Shown one piece after another: positions 34,083-43,287 of a stretch of DNA of 64,000 nucleotides. The notes beneath the pieces were generated by a model. That model did not search any database. It was not told the origin of the DNA and worked only from the letters and a program-made list of their open reading frames with translations. The stretch is from Amphritea opalescens (GTDB taxonomy: Bacteria > Pseudomonadota > Gammaproteobacteria > Pseudomonadales > Balneatricaceae). The first letter of the stretch is position 1. Each line of letters starts with the position of its first letter. The stretch is taken from positions 1-64,000 of the forward strand of contig NZ_RQXW01000005.1 of the NCBI RefSeq assembly GCF_003957515.1, written 5' to 3'. The position numbers were made by a program, and so were the translations under genes.

Positions 34083-37000
34083 ATGTCAGCACTTCTTCGT
34101 ATCAATGGTTTTCTCGCCTTTATTGCTATCGCGTTTATCAACGCATTCGTCGATCTTGGACATAAGATTATTATTCAGAATACGTTGTTTAAAGCGTATG
34201 ACGGTGATCTACAGATTGTCTTGACCGCGGTGGTCAACGGTTTGATTTTGCTACCTTTTATTATGCTGTTTACCCCGGCTGGGTTTCTCGCCGATAAATA
34301 TCCGAAAAACCGCGTGATGAAGTTGTCCGCTTGGGCGGCGGTCGCTTCAACCTTGCTGATAACGCTCTGTTATTTTCAGGGTTGGTTTTTAGCCGCCTTT
34401 GCGCTGACCTTTGTGTTGGCGCTGCAAAGTGCTTTTTACTCGCCGGCTAAGTATGGCTTTATCCGCGAGCTGGTGGGCGAAGAGAATATCACCGAAGGTA
34501 ATGGCTGGGTTCAGGCGGTTACCATGGTGGCGATTCTGTCCGGTATTGCCGTGTTTTCGTTGCTGTTTGAGATACGGGTTGAGGGGGCTTTTCAGCTAAC
34601 CCCCGAAGAGAGTCTGCAAAAGATCGCCCCGCTAGGTTGGTTTTTGGTCGCGGGTTCGTTGCTGGAGTTAGTGATGGCTTATCGCTTACCGACCACACGG
34701 GAGACCGATCAGCAGCTGCATTACGACTGGAAAGCTTACCGCACCGGCAAAACGCTGAGCCGAAATGTATCAGCGATCTATCATAATCGTACGATCTGGT
34801 TGTCGATTATCGGTGTCTCTCTGTTTTGGTCGGTCAGTCAGGTGATGTTGGCGGTTTTCCCTGCGGTGGCTGAATCCCATCACGGTATGCATAACACCTT
34901 TGTTATTCAGGGCACGATGGCCTTAGCAGGCGTTGGCATCATGGTGGGCTCCCTATTGGCGGGACGCTGGTCACCTCACTATATCAATATTGGTTTGATT
35001 CCTTTGGGTGCGGTGGGCGTTGCGACTGGGTTGGTTTTGCTGCCTCAAGCGGCTTCGGTATTGTCTCAAGGGAGTGTCTTTTTTCTGATCGGCTTGAGCG
35101 GCGCGTTGCTCAATGTGCCGCTGCAGTCTTTGATTCAATTTAATGCTGGCCGTCAAGAAACAGGTAAGATTTTAGCGGGTAGTAACTTCATTCAAAATAT
35201 TGCCATGCTCGGTTTTCTCTGCCTCACGGTGCTGGTTGCTTGGGCGGGTATCGATGGTTTATGGCTGCTGTGGTTGCTGGCCTTTCTGGCGGTCGTTGGG
35301 GCGTTGTGTGCGATTCGGATGTTACCCCAGGCCTTGGTGCGGGTGCTGGTGGCGGGACTGATTAAGCGTAAATACAACTTGCAGGTGTTGGGCTTTGAAA
35401 ACCTGCCGCGTGCCGGTCAGGGTGTTCTGTTGTTAGGGAATCATATCAGTTGGTTGGACTGGGCGATGATCCAGATGGCCTGCCCACGTCATATCCACTT
35501 TGTGATGGAACGCTCAATTTACGAACGCTGGTATCTGAAGTGGTTTTTATCGATGTATCGCGTAGTGCCTATCTCAAAGGGCAAAAGTCGTGAAGCGCTA
35601 GATACCGTGAGAGCCTTGATTAGTGCCGGTCATGTGGTCTGTTTATTCCCAGAAGGGGCGATTAGCCATACTGGTCAGATCGGGGAGTTTAAGCGTGGTT
35701 TCGAGCATGCCTGCGAAGGTGCGAACGGTGTGATTGTACCGTTTTATCTGCGCGGATTGTGGGGCAGCCGTTTTTCACGCTCGACCGATAAGATGAAAAC
35801 GATTCGTCGTGGTGGTTTGAAACGTGACGTCATTGTGGCTTACGGCCAGCCAATGCCGATTAGTAGTGAGGCTTCAGAGGTTAAAAAGAAGGTGTCTGAG
35901 TTATCGATCCATACGTGGGAGCGATACACCCGAACCTTAAAGCCGATACCCCAGAGCTTTATCCATACGGCAAAATCGCAACTGTCTGATATGGCGATTG
36001 CCGATGTGCAGGGTGAACCACTGAGTTATCGTCGTTTGCTCACGGCGGTGGTGCTCTTTAGTCGCCGTTTGAAAAAGACACCGGGACAGCGTTTAGGCTT
36101 GTTACTGCCGACCTCCAGTGCTGGGGCGATTGCTAATTTGGCTGGCCTGTTTGCAGGGCGGGCATTGGTCAATCTTAACTTTACCGCCAGTGAAACCGCA
36201 CAGTTGGCCGCGTTGGAACAAGCTGAGGTACGTACAATTCTGACGGCGCATAAATTTGTCGCCAAGTTGAAAAGCCGTGGTATTGATCCTGAGCCATTAT
36301 TTGCAGGGCGGCAGGTGCTGTATATGGAGGATCTAAAAGCGGATATCGGTAAAGCGGAAGCGTTGATCACGATGGGATTAGTGAGCCTATTGCCCGCCAC
36401 CTTTCTGCAGGGCTGGTTAGTTGCCGGACATCGAGTGGAAGACACGGCAGCGATTATGTTTTCCTCCGGCAGTGAAGGGGCGCCGAAAGGGGTGATGCTC
36501 AGTCATCGGAATATACTGGCTAACCTGCGTCAGATCGCGGATGTGCTGAACGTTAGAGAAGATGACTGCATCATGGCAACGCTGCCGCTGTTCCACGCCT
36601 TTGGTTTGACGGTGACAACCTTTATGCCATTGATTGAGGGGATTCCTGTGGTGTGCCATCCCGATCCTACCGATGGCTACAATATCGGTAAGGGTGTGGC
36701 GAAATATCGTGCGACGGTTATCTGTGCGACGTCGACCTTTCTTCGGTTATATACCCGGACTAAGAAGCTGCATCCGTTGATGTTGCAAACAATTCGAGTG
36801 GCGGTGGCGGGGGCTGAAAGGCTTGATCCTGCAGTAAAACAAGCATTTGAAGCGCGCTTTCGGGTGCCGATCATTGAAGGCTATGGCTCGACAGAGACGA
36901 CGCCGGTGGCCAGTGTTAATTTGCCGGATCATCTCTCTGTGGATGGCTGGTTTGTGCAGGTGGGCAGCCGTGCGGGTACTGTAGGGCTTGCTTTGCCCGG

Positions 37001-37541
37001 TTCGACGTTCCGTATTGTCGATCCCGATACCTTGGAAGAGCTCCCAACCGGCGAGGATGGTTTGATTCTGATCGGTGGCACACAGATTATGCAAGGCTAC
37101 CTTAATGATCCAGAGAAAACCGCTGATGCTATCGTCGAGATAGATGGCTTGCGCTGGTATAAAAGCGGCGATAAAGGGCATCAGGATGAAGATGGCTTTC
37201 TCACGATCGTGGACCGTTATTCACGGTTTGCCAAGCTCGGCGGGGAGATGGTTAGTCTCGGCGCGGTCGAGCTCGAGGTTAGAAAGCGCCTTCAGCAAGA
37301 AGATGTAGGGCTGGTGGCTATTAATATGCCGGATGCACGTAAAGGCGAGCAGGTTGTGTTGTTGATTGATGCCGAGGTTGATGTGGATAACTTTCGACAG
37401 ATGTTGACCCGTGAGGGCGTTGCCCCGTTGATGTTACCGGCGAAGGTGTTTCATGTTGATCAGATACCCCTATTAGGCAGCGGTAAGGTGGACTATCCGG
37501 CGGCACGTCAACAGGTTGAGGCGTTGATGGCAGCGAGTTAG
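34083..37541 (+). CDS. aas: Fused lysophospholipid flippase / acyltransferase / acyl-ACP synthetase (Aas-like)
   Basis: Three-part lysophospholipid-repair enzyme of 1152 aa from ATG 34083 (preceded by AGGGAGAGTAGG; the earlier 34032 start is less likely). N-terminal major-facilitator domain (about 1-415) resembling LplT, with about twelve helices; PlsC-type acyltransferase (about 430-625) with the H-X4-D motif in GNHISWLDW and FPEGAIS; and an AMP-forming ligase (about 650-1150) with FSSGSEGAPKGVMLSH and GYGSTETTP. In E. coli LplT and Aas are separate genes; here they are fused, a known arrangement in other gammaproteobacteria. Confidence 0.93.
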   Translation: MSALLRINGFLAFIAIAFINAFVDLGHKIIIQNTLFKAYDGDLQIVLTAVVNGLILLPFIMLFTPAGFLADKYPKNRVMKLSAWAAVASTLLITLCYFQGWFLAAFALTFVLALQSAFYSPAKYGFIRELVGEENITEGNGWVQAVTMVAILSGIAVFSLLFEIRVEGAFQLTPEESLQKIAPLGWFLVAGSLLELVMAYRLPTTRETDQQLHYDWKAYRTGKTLSRNVSAIYHNRTIWLSIIGVSLFWSVSQVMLAVFPAVAESHHGMHNTFVIQGTMALAGVGIMVGSLLAGRWSPHYINIGLIPLGAVGVATGLVLLPQAASVLSQGSVFFLIGLSGALLNVPLQSLIQFNAGRQETGKILAGSNFIQNIAMLGFLCLTVLVAWAGIDGLWLLWLLAFLAVVGALCAIRMLPQALVRVLVAGLIKRKYNLQVLGFENLPRAGQGVLLLGNHISWLDWAMIQMACPRHIHFVMERSIYERWYLKWFLSMYRVVPISKGKSREALDTVRALISAGHVVCLFPEGAISHTGQIGEFKRGFEHACEGANGVIVPFYLRGLWGSRFSRSTDKMKTIRRGGLKRDVIVAYGQPMPISSEASEVKKKVSELSIHTWERYTRTLKPIPQSFIHTAKSQLSDMAIADVQGEPLSYRRLLTAVVLFSRRLKKTPGQRLGLLLPTSSAGAIANLAGLFAGRALVNLNFTASETAQLAALEQAEVRTILTAHKFVAKLKSRGIDPEPLFAGRQVLYMEDLKADIGKAEALITMGLVSLLPATFLQGWLVAGHRVEDTAAIMFSSGSEGAPKGVMLSHRNILANLRQIADVLNVREDDCIMATLPLFHAFGLTVTTFMPLIEGIPVVCHPDPTDGYNIGKGVAKYRATVICATSTFLRLYTRTKKLHPLMLQTIRVAVAGAERLDPAVKQAFEARFRVPIIEGYGSTETTPVASVNLPDHLSVDGWFVQVGSRAGTVGLALPGSTFRIVDPDTLEELPTGEDGLILIGGTQIMQGYLNDPEKTADAIVEIDGLRWYKSGDKGHQDEDGFLTIVDRYSRFAKLGGEMVSLGAVELEVRKRLQQEDVGLVAINMPDARKGEQVVLLIDAEVDVDNFRQMLTREGVAPLMLPAKVFHVDQIPLLGSGKVDYPAARQQVEALMAAS

Positions 37542-37572
37542 TTTTGAAAGGTAATGGCGTCCCATAAACTGG

Positions 37573-37605
37573 CCCACAGGCTTAGATAGCTGTGGGTCAT
37601 TTTTA
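37573..37605 (+). terminator. Intrinsic terminator after aas
   Basis: CCCACAG, 10-base loop, CTGTGGG, then TCATTTTT. It lies 32 bases after the aas stop. Confidence 0.8.
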
Positions 37606-37715
37606 TGTCTGCCGCTATGAGTAAAAATCTCTGGTATGCGTTTATTCGCAGCCTCATAGGGCGTTAGGTATAGCCAAACGCTATCCTGTAGCGCGTGTTA
37701 GATCCGCATCACTGA

Positions 37716-39500
37716 TCAAACAACGATTTTATCTCGGCCACTATTTTTGGCTTCATAGAGTTTTTTATCGGCTTGTTCAATCAGTTCTTTGGCTGAAATG
37801 GCCGAATCCGCATTCGCATGGACAACGCCAAAACTCATGGTGATATGTTGATGATGAACCACTGGGTTGCTTTTGAAGTGATCACGGATGCTGTTAAGCC
37901 TCTGCATCACTTGCGTCACCTCGGTATTAATAAAGACCAAGACAAACTCTTCACCGCCATAACGGGCAACAATATCTTCAGCAAGGCGGGTGTGGTTTTT
38001 AAGGTTGGCGGCCACTGCCGTTAAAGCAAGATCGCCGGCGGTATGTCCGTACTCATCGTTAATCTGCTTAAAATGATCAATATCACATAGCACTAAGGTG
38101 ATTTTCTGGTGATGTTGTTGAGCCTTGCCTAGGGATTGTTCTAATACCTGCTTTAACCCCCGCCTGTTATATAGCTGCGTTAACTCATCGGTGAGCGAGT
38201 TTTCGAGCAGGGAGTCATTCTCGCCTTGTAAAACCGATGTTCTTTCGGCGACCTTTTTCTCCAAATTCTGCATGATATCGAAAAGATTATCGGCCATAGA
38301 ACGAAGCCCTTGGCTGAGGGAGTTGATCTCTCGGATATTACTCAACGGGTGAGGTAGCTGTTGAATACTGGTGATATTTTTGTTGTTAGCGGCTTCGTTA
38401 AGACGGTGTATGGGTTTGCCGATATACCAAGCGATTAATGAACCCATCAAACCGGTACAAAGAAACAGTGCCAGCGTAATCAGAATGGTGCTCTGGGTGT
38501 ACTCGGCTAAAATACTCTTGTGGTAAGCGCTAGGGATGAGAATACCGATGAGCCATTTTTTTCCATAGTTTAACGAGATAGCGCGGACAAAATATAAATA
38601 TTCCTGCCCGTCCACGTTCAATTGGTGGGTGCCTGTGGCTAACTGGCCACTGGCTAATTGCAACACTTTATTGGGGTGGCTATTAAGGTTGACGCGAGTC
38701 GTTAAGCCTTCGGTGGTGCGATACAGTTCGCCACCCTCAGAGGTAGCGATCAATGCGCCATTCTCTTCGGCTAAAAAGATATAAGCCCCCTCAACCAGTT
38801 CTAGTGATTCAAGGTATTTATCTAATTCACGTAACGCGATGCTGGTGGCTGTTACGCCTAGCAGAGTACCTTTTTGATCATAAATGGGGGCGGAAAGTCC
38901 GATGCCGAGGGTTGGGTAGCCGTAATAGGGGTGGATAGCACTCCAGGTCATTTTATTCTCTTTTATGGCGTCGAGATAAAAAGGCCTTGTTCTTGGGTCA
39001 TAGCTAAAGGTGGCATCGGACAGTATTTTCGGGCCAATAAAGTTCACGGGGTCGTATTCAAAACCTTCCATTGTAAGTGGTTGGTGAACGAAGTTGGCTG
39101 CAATATTGTGTTTGCCTCTGTTGATGGGATCCTGTGCTGAAGAAACATAGCGGCCATCCACCGTCGCCGTGGAGATAAAGGTCATCTGGTTATAGGGCGT
39201 TGCTTGTTCGTAAAAGCGGCCTGCAATCGGGGTTAAATCATCGAGTAGTGCTGGGCGGTGAGAAAAGGCGTGGAGGTTCGTGTCGACAATATTGCTTAAC
39301 GGCTCCATGAAGTTTTGTACGCGGTCATAAATGCGCCCCTCAACCTCTTTGATATATTGTATGCCGACCGTATTGGCGATATTGGAGATAGTGATGGTGG
39401 ATACGAAATACAGGGTTATACCGGAGATCAGTGTCAGCACGATAAAGGGGGTAACGATTAACCAACGTAATGGAACAGACTTCATCAACGGTGTACTCAT
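37716..39500 (-). CDS. Cache-HAMP-GGDEF diguanylate cyclase
   Basis: Membrane sensor producing c-di-GMP. The 594-aa protein has transmembrane helices at about 12-34 and 330-355 flanking a double-Cache-like periplasmic domain (FISTATVDGRYVSS, YYGYPTLGIGLSAPIYD), then a HAMP-like segment, a short coiled-coil and a GGDEF domain whose active site is GGEEF at 515-519. The upstream inhibitory I-site position reads L-A-E-D instead of R-x-x-D, so product feedback is probably absent. It stands alone between convergent aas and divergent mrp. Confidence 0.92.
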   Translation of the reverse strand: MSTPLMKSVPLRWLIVTPFIVLTLISGITLYFVSTITISNIANTVGIQYIKEVEGRIYDRVQNFMEPLSNIVDTNLHAFSHRPALLDDLTPIAGRFYEQATPYNQMTFISTATVDGRYVSSAQDPINRGKHNIAANFVHQPLTMEGFEYDPVNFIGPKILSDATFSYDPRTRPFYLDAIKENKMTWSAIHPYYGYPTLGIGLSAPIYDQKGTLLGVTATSIALRELDKYLESLELVEGAYIFLAEENGALIATSEGGELYRTTEGLTTRVNLNSHPNKVLQLASGQLATGTHQLNVDGQEYLYFVRAISLNYGKKWLIGILIPSAYHKSILAEYTQSTILITLALFLCTGLMGSLIAWYIGKPIHRLNEAANNKNITSIQQLPHPLSNIREINSLSQGLRSMADNLFDIMQNLEKKVAERTSVLQGENDSLLENSLTDELTQLYNRRGLKQVLEQSLGKAQQHHQKITLVLCDIDHFKQINDEYGHTAGDLALTAVAANLKNHTRLAEDIVARYGGEEFVLVFINTEVTQVMQRLNSIRDHFKSNPVVHHQHITMSFGVVHANADSAISAKELIEQADKKLYEAKNSGRDKIVV

Positions 39501-39923
39501 TCTATGGGTATCGATTTAACCGGAACTGCAACTTTTAAGTGGTAAGCGTTACTATAGCTATTAATCGATGATTTATCTTTTGTCGGTGTGTAATTTTATG
39601 AAAAAATTGATCTTTTTACCTATATTCATGCGTTGAGTCAGCATTATTTTTATGTCTGGGTTATCAAACTCTCTGATCGCAGGCAGGACTTTAGTCTTTT
39701 GCGTATAGAAAAGGTTGAGTAAGGATGGGGTTACTTCGGTTGCTGGCCGTTTTTCGAAATCATGGGTCAGGGTGTTGTTGTTTTCGTTATTATAGTGATT
39801 TTTTTCGTCATGGTATCCGTTGTGTAAAAGTGGTGTTGTGTGATGCTTTGGTGCATAATTCCGACTAAATTGGTTGGTTATTATAGACGGCAATAGTGAT
39901 GGCCGTAGTTTGAGGTGTTTCTG
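39501..39923. other. AT-rich divergent intergenic region, cyclase / mrp
   Basis: About 420 bases that must hold the two divergent promoters. A 118-codon minus-strand frame crosses it (39573-39929), but its His/Asn-rich, low-complexity product, its position antisense to the mrp start and the lack of a good ribosome binding site make it a poor gene candidate. I see no other feature. Confidence 0.5.
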
Positions 39924-40736
39924 ATGCAAAATATTAAGAATATTGTGGCGGTTGCGTCCGGTAAGGGTGGTGTCGGTAAATCGACAACAACGGTTAATTT
40001 AGCCTTGGCGATGGCCGCTGAAGGGTATCGTGTGGGTGTATTGGATGCCGATATCTATGGCCCGAGTATGGGCACAATGCTCGGCGTTGCCCCAGGTACT
40101 CAACCAGAGCCTGTCGGCGAAAACGGTATGAAACCGCTGATGGCCCACGGTTTAGAAGTGATGTCGATTGCGTTTTTGATCGATGAGACTCAACCGATGG
40201 TGTGGCGCGGGCCGATGGCTAGTGGTGCTTTGCAGCAGTTACTGACACAAACCCAGTGGGGCGATTTAGATTATCTATTTGTTGATATGCCACCCGGTAC
40301 CGGTGATATTCAATTGACCTTGTCTCAGAAGGTGCCCGTGAGTGGCGCTGTGATTGTGACGACGCCGCAGGATATTGCTTTGTTGGATGCCCGCAAAGGG
40401 ATTGAGATGTTCCGCAAGGTAGAGATTCCCGTGTTGGGTATTGTGGAAAATATGAGTGTGCATATTTGTAGCCAATGCGGCCATGCCGAAGCGATTTTTG
40501 GTAGTGGTGGTGGTGAGAACCTAGCACAGACTTATGGTGCACCGTTGTTGGGCCAGTTGCCGCTTAAAATGTCGATTCGCGAGGCGGTTGATGGTGGCCA
40601 GCCAACGTTGGTATCCGACCCTAGCGGTGCTGAGTCGGAAATCTATCGTTCCACGGCCCGTCAGGTGGTTGAGGCATTAAAGGCGCGCAGTGGTGCACAA
40701 CAGGCGATGCCCAATATCTCGATTAATCAGGACTAA
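39924..40736 (+). CDS. apbC: Mrp/ApbC-type iron-sulfur cluster carrier ATPase, short form
   Basis: P-loop ATPase that carries and transfers Fe-S clusters. From ATG 39924 it is 270 aa. It has the deviant Walker A SGKGGVGKST (12-21), the DADIYGPSMG segment and the cluster-binding pair C182-x-x-C185 (HICSQCGH). The N-terminal DUF59/MIP18-like domain of E. coli Mrp (369 aa) is missing, and the 90 codons upstream do not encode it in any obvious way, so this is a genuine short form. It is followed by dcd, as in pseudomonads. Confidence 0.93.
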   Translation: MQNIKNIVAVASGKGGVGKSTTTVNLALAMAAEGYRVGVLDADIYGPSMGTMLGVAPGTQPEPVGENGMKPLMAHGLEVMSIAFLIDETQPMVWRGPMASGALQQLLTQTQWGDLDYLFVDMPPGTGDIQLTLSQKVPVSGAVIVTTPQDIALLDARKGIEMFRKVEIPVLGIVENMSVHICSQCGHAEAIFGSGGGENLAQTYGAPLLGQLPLKMSIREAVDGGQPTLVSDPSGAESEIYRSTARQVVEALKARSGAQQAMPNISINQD

Positions 40737-40775
40737 GTCGCCGATCTTTCACCGCCATTAGCTAGCGATCGGCTC

Positions 40776-40811
40776 GCCGCATTTTTTTTAGTAAAAATGC
40801 GGCTTTTTTTT
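40776..40811 (+). terminator. Intrinsic terminator between mrp and dcd
   Basis: GCCGCATTTTT, short loop, AAAAATGCGGC and a T8 run: a strong rho-independent terminator, so dcd needs its own promoter. Confidence 0.92.
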
Positions 40812-40867
40812 GGCAAAAACGATATTATGTGCGGCCGCACAATCAACATAAAACTGGAACTGAAAAG

Positions 40868-41434
40868 ATGGGTATCAAATCTGACAGCTGGATTCGTCGT
40901 AGGTCTTTAGAAGAGCGCATGATTGAGCCTTTTGAGCCGGGTCAGGTACGTCGTCGTGGAGAAGAACGTCTTATCTCTTATGGTACATCCAGTTATGGTT
41001 ATGATGTGCGTTGTGCGGATGAATTTAAAATCTTCACTAACATCAACTCCTCTATCGTTGACCCGAAAAATTTCGATGATGGTAGCTTCGTTGATGTGAA
41101 ATCGGATGTGTGTATTATCCCGCCAAACTCCTTTGCGTTAGCGCGTACGGTTGAGTATTTTCGTATTCCGCGGGATGTGCTGACCATCTGTCTAGGCAAA
41201 AGCACCTATGCTCGTTGTGGCATTATTGTGAATGTCACCCCGTTGGAACCCGAATGGGAAGGGCATGTGACCCTAGAATTTTCCAATACAACACCGTTGC
41301 CTGCTCGCATCTATGCTAACGAAGGCGTGGCTCAGATGCTGTTTTTAGGTGCCGATGAAGTGTGTGAAACCTCATATAAAGATCGTGATGGTAAATATCA
41401 GGGTCAAACCGGAGTGGTTGTACCTCGTACATGA
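40868..41434 (+). CDS. dcd: dCTP deaminase
   Basis: Homotrimeric enzyme converting dCTP to dUTP for thymidylate synthesis. ATG 40868 gives 188 aa, the normal length, beginning [11 protein letters not shown]; the longer frame from 40829 runs into the terminator region. The conserved [41 protein letters not shown] region (with the catalytic glutamate) and the C-terminal KYQGQTGV are intact. Its stop overlaps the next ATG (ATGA). Confidence 0.96.
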   Translation: MGIKSDSWIRRRSLEERMIEPFEPGQVRRRGEERLISYGTSSYGYDVRCADEFKIFTNINSSIVDPKNFDDGSFVDVKSDVCIIPPNSFALARTVEYFRIPRDVLTICLGKSTYARCGIIVNVTPLEPEWEGHVTLEFSNTTPLPARIYANEGVAQMLFLGADEVCETSYKDRDGKYQGQTGVVVPRT

Positions 41435-42072
41435 TTGAAGCAAGTAAAAAAATTCAGAGTTTCTGGCAGCAGGTCGAGCAGACGATCGAACGTTTGTTAA
41501 TCAGCGAGACAGAAAGTCAGTTTGAAAATGAATCATTGTTGCTGGAATACAGCAAGAGCCTAAGAAATATCGATGCTAACCTGACCTTTCATTTCGAGCG
41601 TGAAGAGGGGGAGGGTAATGTTGAGATGGTCTTTGGTTGTGATGGTTATCCCGAGTCGATCAGTTCGGTGCTGACGCTGGTGGGCGCTGCGCCGGATATC
41701 GGTGGGGTGAGCTTTGTGGCGTTTAATAATCGCTACGACCCAGTGCCGGCCACGGTTAATTTTGGCGATGAACAGTTTCAGTTGGATGAGTTCTGGTTTG
41801 GTTATCGGGTAGAGTCCGGCCGCTACCATCTGGATATTTATATGCAGGATCTGCCAGCGTCGCTGGATATGGAGCCGCGTATCGAAGCGGTGATGATCTA
41901 TCTAGATGCTTTGATTGGTGAGTACGACCTGATGACCCGGGTATCGACTCTGGATTGGTATAATCTGCCTGTCGATCCCGTTGATTATGCGTTGCAGCCG
42001 TTATCGGTGTTGCGCAGTTGTTTTGACCAGCGACGTCATCAGATTAGCCCGATCGGGCTAACCTATCATTAA
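41431..42072 (+). CDS. Unknown protein translationally coupled to dcd
   Basis: I do not recognise this 213-aa protein. It overlaps dcd by four bases (ATGA), so it is probably made with dCTP deaminase. It has no signal peptide or transmembrane helix, is acidic, and is tryptophan/tyrosine-rich in the middle ([20 protein letters not shown]). Predicted mainly as mixed alpha/beta with an N-terminal helix ([20 protein letters not shown]). The open frame and coupling make it a real gene. Confidence 0.75.
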   Translation: MIEASKKIQSFWQQVEQTIERLLISETESQFENESLLLEYSKSLRNIDANLTFHFEREEGEGNVEMVFGCDGYPESISSVLTLVGAAPDIGGVSFVAFNNRYDPVPATVNFGDEQFQLDEFWFGYRVESGRYHLDIYMQDLPASLDMEPRIEAVMIYLDALIGEYDLMTRVSTLDWYNLPVDPVDYALQPLSVLRSCFDQRRHQISPIGLTYH

Positions 42073-42434
42073 ATTCAAGCATTCGGTGACGTTAGTTATC
42101 CGATAGTATGTAGATGTTTCCCTCTTCGTCATCTTCGCCCGTTGTGCTGCTCCAGAGTATTTTGCTCGACATAATTCATCCTCTTATTGTCTTTATTCTA
42201 TCGAGGTCTGGAGCCCGCGACGCCTATTAGGATTCCTACCTCTTTTTATGGCTTCGGCAGGCGGCGGCGAAACATTAGGCTAGATGGGAAAAAACGCTTT
42301 AGCAGTCGATATCTGAGGCATCTGAGTAGCCAGACTTAACGGTTACACGGCGATGCGCAATGGAGCATTTTGTTTCGCTAATCGACAAATATTAATAGGT
42401 TAATGCTGTGGGCTGCGGCATAACGGAGAGTGAT
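42073..42434. other. Intergenic region with a possible 26-aa minus-strand ORF
   Basis: About 360 bases between two unknown genes. The only coding signal is a short minus-strand frame at 42092-42172 described separately. The right part is upstream sequence of the duplicated-domain gene; no promoter could be assigned. Confidence 0.5.
42092..42172 (-). CDS. Possible 26-aa acidic small protein
   Basis: Minus-strand ORF with ATG at 42172, product MSSKILWSSTTGEDDEEGNI followed by YILSDN. AGAGGA sits 6 bases before the ATG, ideal spacing for a ribosome binding site. The sequence has amino-acid use typical of real proteins, but such a short frame can arise by chance and no relative is known to me. 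Confidence 0.3.
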   Translation of the reverse strand: MSSKILWSSTTGEDDEEGNIYILSDN

Positions 42435-43235
42435 ATGAGCCAGTTATTAACAACGCTGATCGCGCAGGTGCGAGCCGATTATCTTGATTTGATGGAAACC
42501 GGCGGTGGACGTTATCCCTACACCACTGCCGAGAAGCTGTGTAATGATCAGCTTTATCTTGAGGCGGATGCGTTAGCGCAGTTTGTTGCAGAAGATCCAA
42601 CACTGTTGGCCGCCCGTCGTGGAGTGCTGGTTGTCAGCGAAAGTGAGCAGGAAAATCCCAGTGTTGGCATGATTATCAGTGCCAATATCGCGGCGGCGAT
42701 GATGGAAGGGTTGATCGATATCGCCTTGGAAAGCGGTTGGCTGAGTCTCGGTGACGATGGCCGTTTACAGCTAGATGCTGAAGAACTAGCGCTGCCTGAG
42801 TTGGCGGTGACCGATGTTGATTATAGTCATTCGCAGACCGCCCGAGATAACCTAGTTCGTCCGGGCAACAGTCTGCTGACCGAGGTGATGAACCGTGCAG
42901 AGTCGGCTTATCTGGAACGGCTGAAAGGTGCGCAGCAAAACCCCTATATGCTGGCGCTTGAAGTGGCTTCTGAATACTCACTCTTTGCGCCCGATGATAT
43001 CGCGCCATTGGTGGAAGAAAATCCATTGCTGTTGGGGTTGCGCGGTGATGGTATGGTCGATGAAGCGTTGTTCGAGGGTGATCCGCCAGCGGGGATGATT
43101 ATCAGTGCTCACCTGACGCAGATGGTTGTGTCTCAACTGCTGGAAGTTGCCGTCGAGCAGGGCGTATTAGGCACGGACAGTAGTGGTCACCCGTTGTTGC
43201 CGGGCAATGATAGCGATGAGCCGGTGATTCACTGA
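42435..43235 (+). CDS. Unknown protein built from two repeated domains
   Basis: Unrecognised 266-aa cytoplasmic protein. ATG 42435 is chosen over GTG 42408 because GGAGA lies 5 bases upstream. The two halves are related: residues about 55-115 (FVAEDPTLLAARRGVLV ... PSVGMIISANIAAAMMEGLI) align with about 190-250 (LVEENPLLLGLRGDGMV ... PPAGMIISAHLTQMVVSQLL), sharing the E-[DN]-P-x-L-L and GMIISA-[NH] cores. This points to an internal duplication. It ends next to the ectR gene (convergent) and shares a terminator with it. Confidence 0.78.
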   Translation: MSQLLTTLIAQVRADYLDLMETGGGRYPYTTAEKLCNDQLYLEADALAQFVAEDPTLLAARRGVLVVSESEQENPSVGMIISANIAAAMMEGLIDIALESGWLSLGDDGRLQLDAEELALPELAVTDVDYSHSQTARDNLVRPGNSLLTEVMNRAESAYLERLKGAQQNPYMLALEVASEYSLFAPDDIAPLVEENPLLLGLRGDGMVDEALFEGDPPAGMIISAHLTQMVVSQLLEVAVEQGVLGTDSSGHPLLPGNDSDEPVIH

Positions 43236-43245
43236 GTGACTGATG

Positions 43246-43287
43246 ACGATGCCTATTGAGCAACTCAAGCGGCATCGTTATTTTTTA
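43246..43287. terminator. Bidirectional terminator between the duplicated-domain gene and ectR
   Basis: ACGATGCC, inner stem TTGAG/CTCAA, GGCATCGT, then TATTTTTT. The two-part stem is long and stable; the ectR stop lies at its right edge. Confidence 0.88.

Noticed and set aside
39573-39929. 118-codon minus-strand frame in the cyclase/mrp gap
   Set aside because: Low-complexity His/Asn-rich product, no ribosome binding site of note, overlaps the mrp start in antisense.
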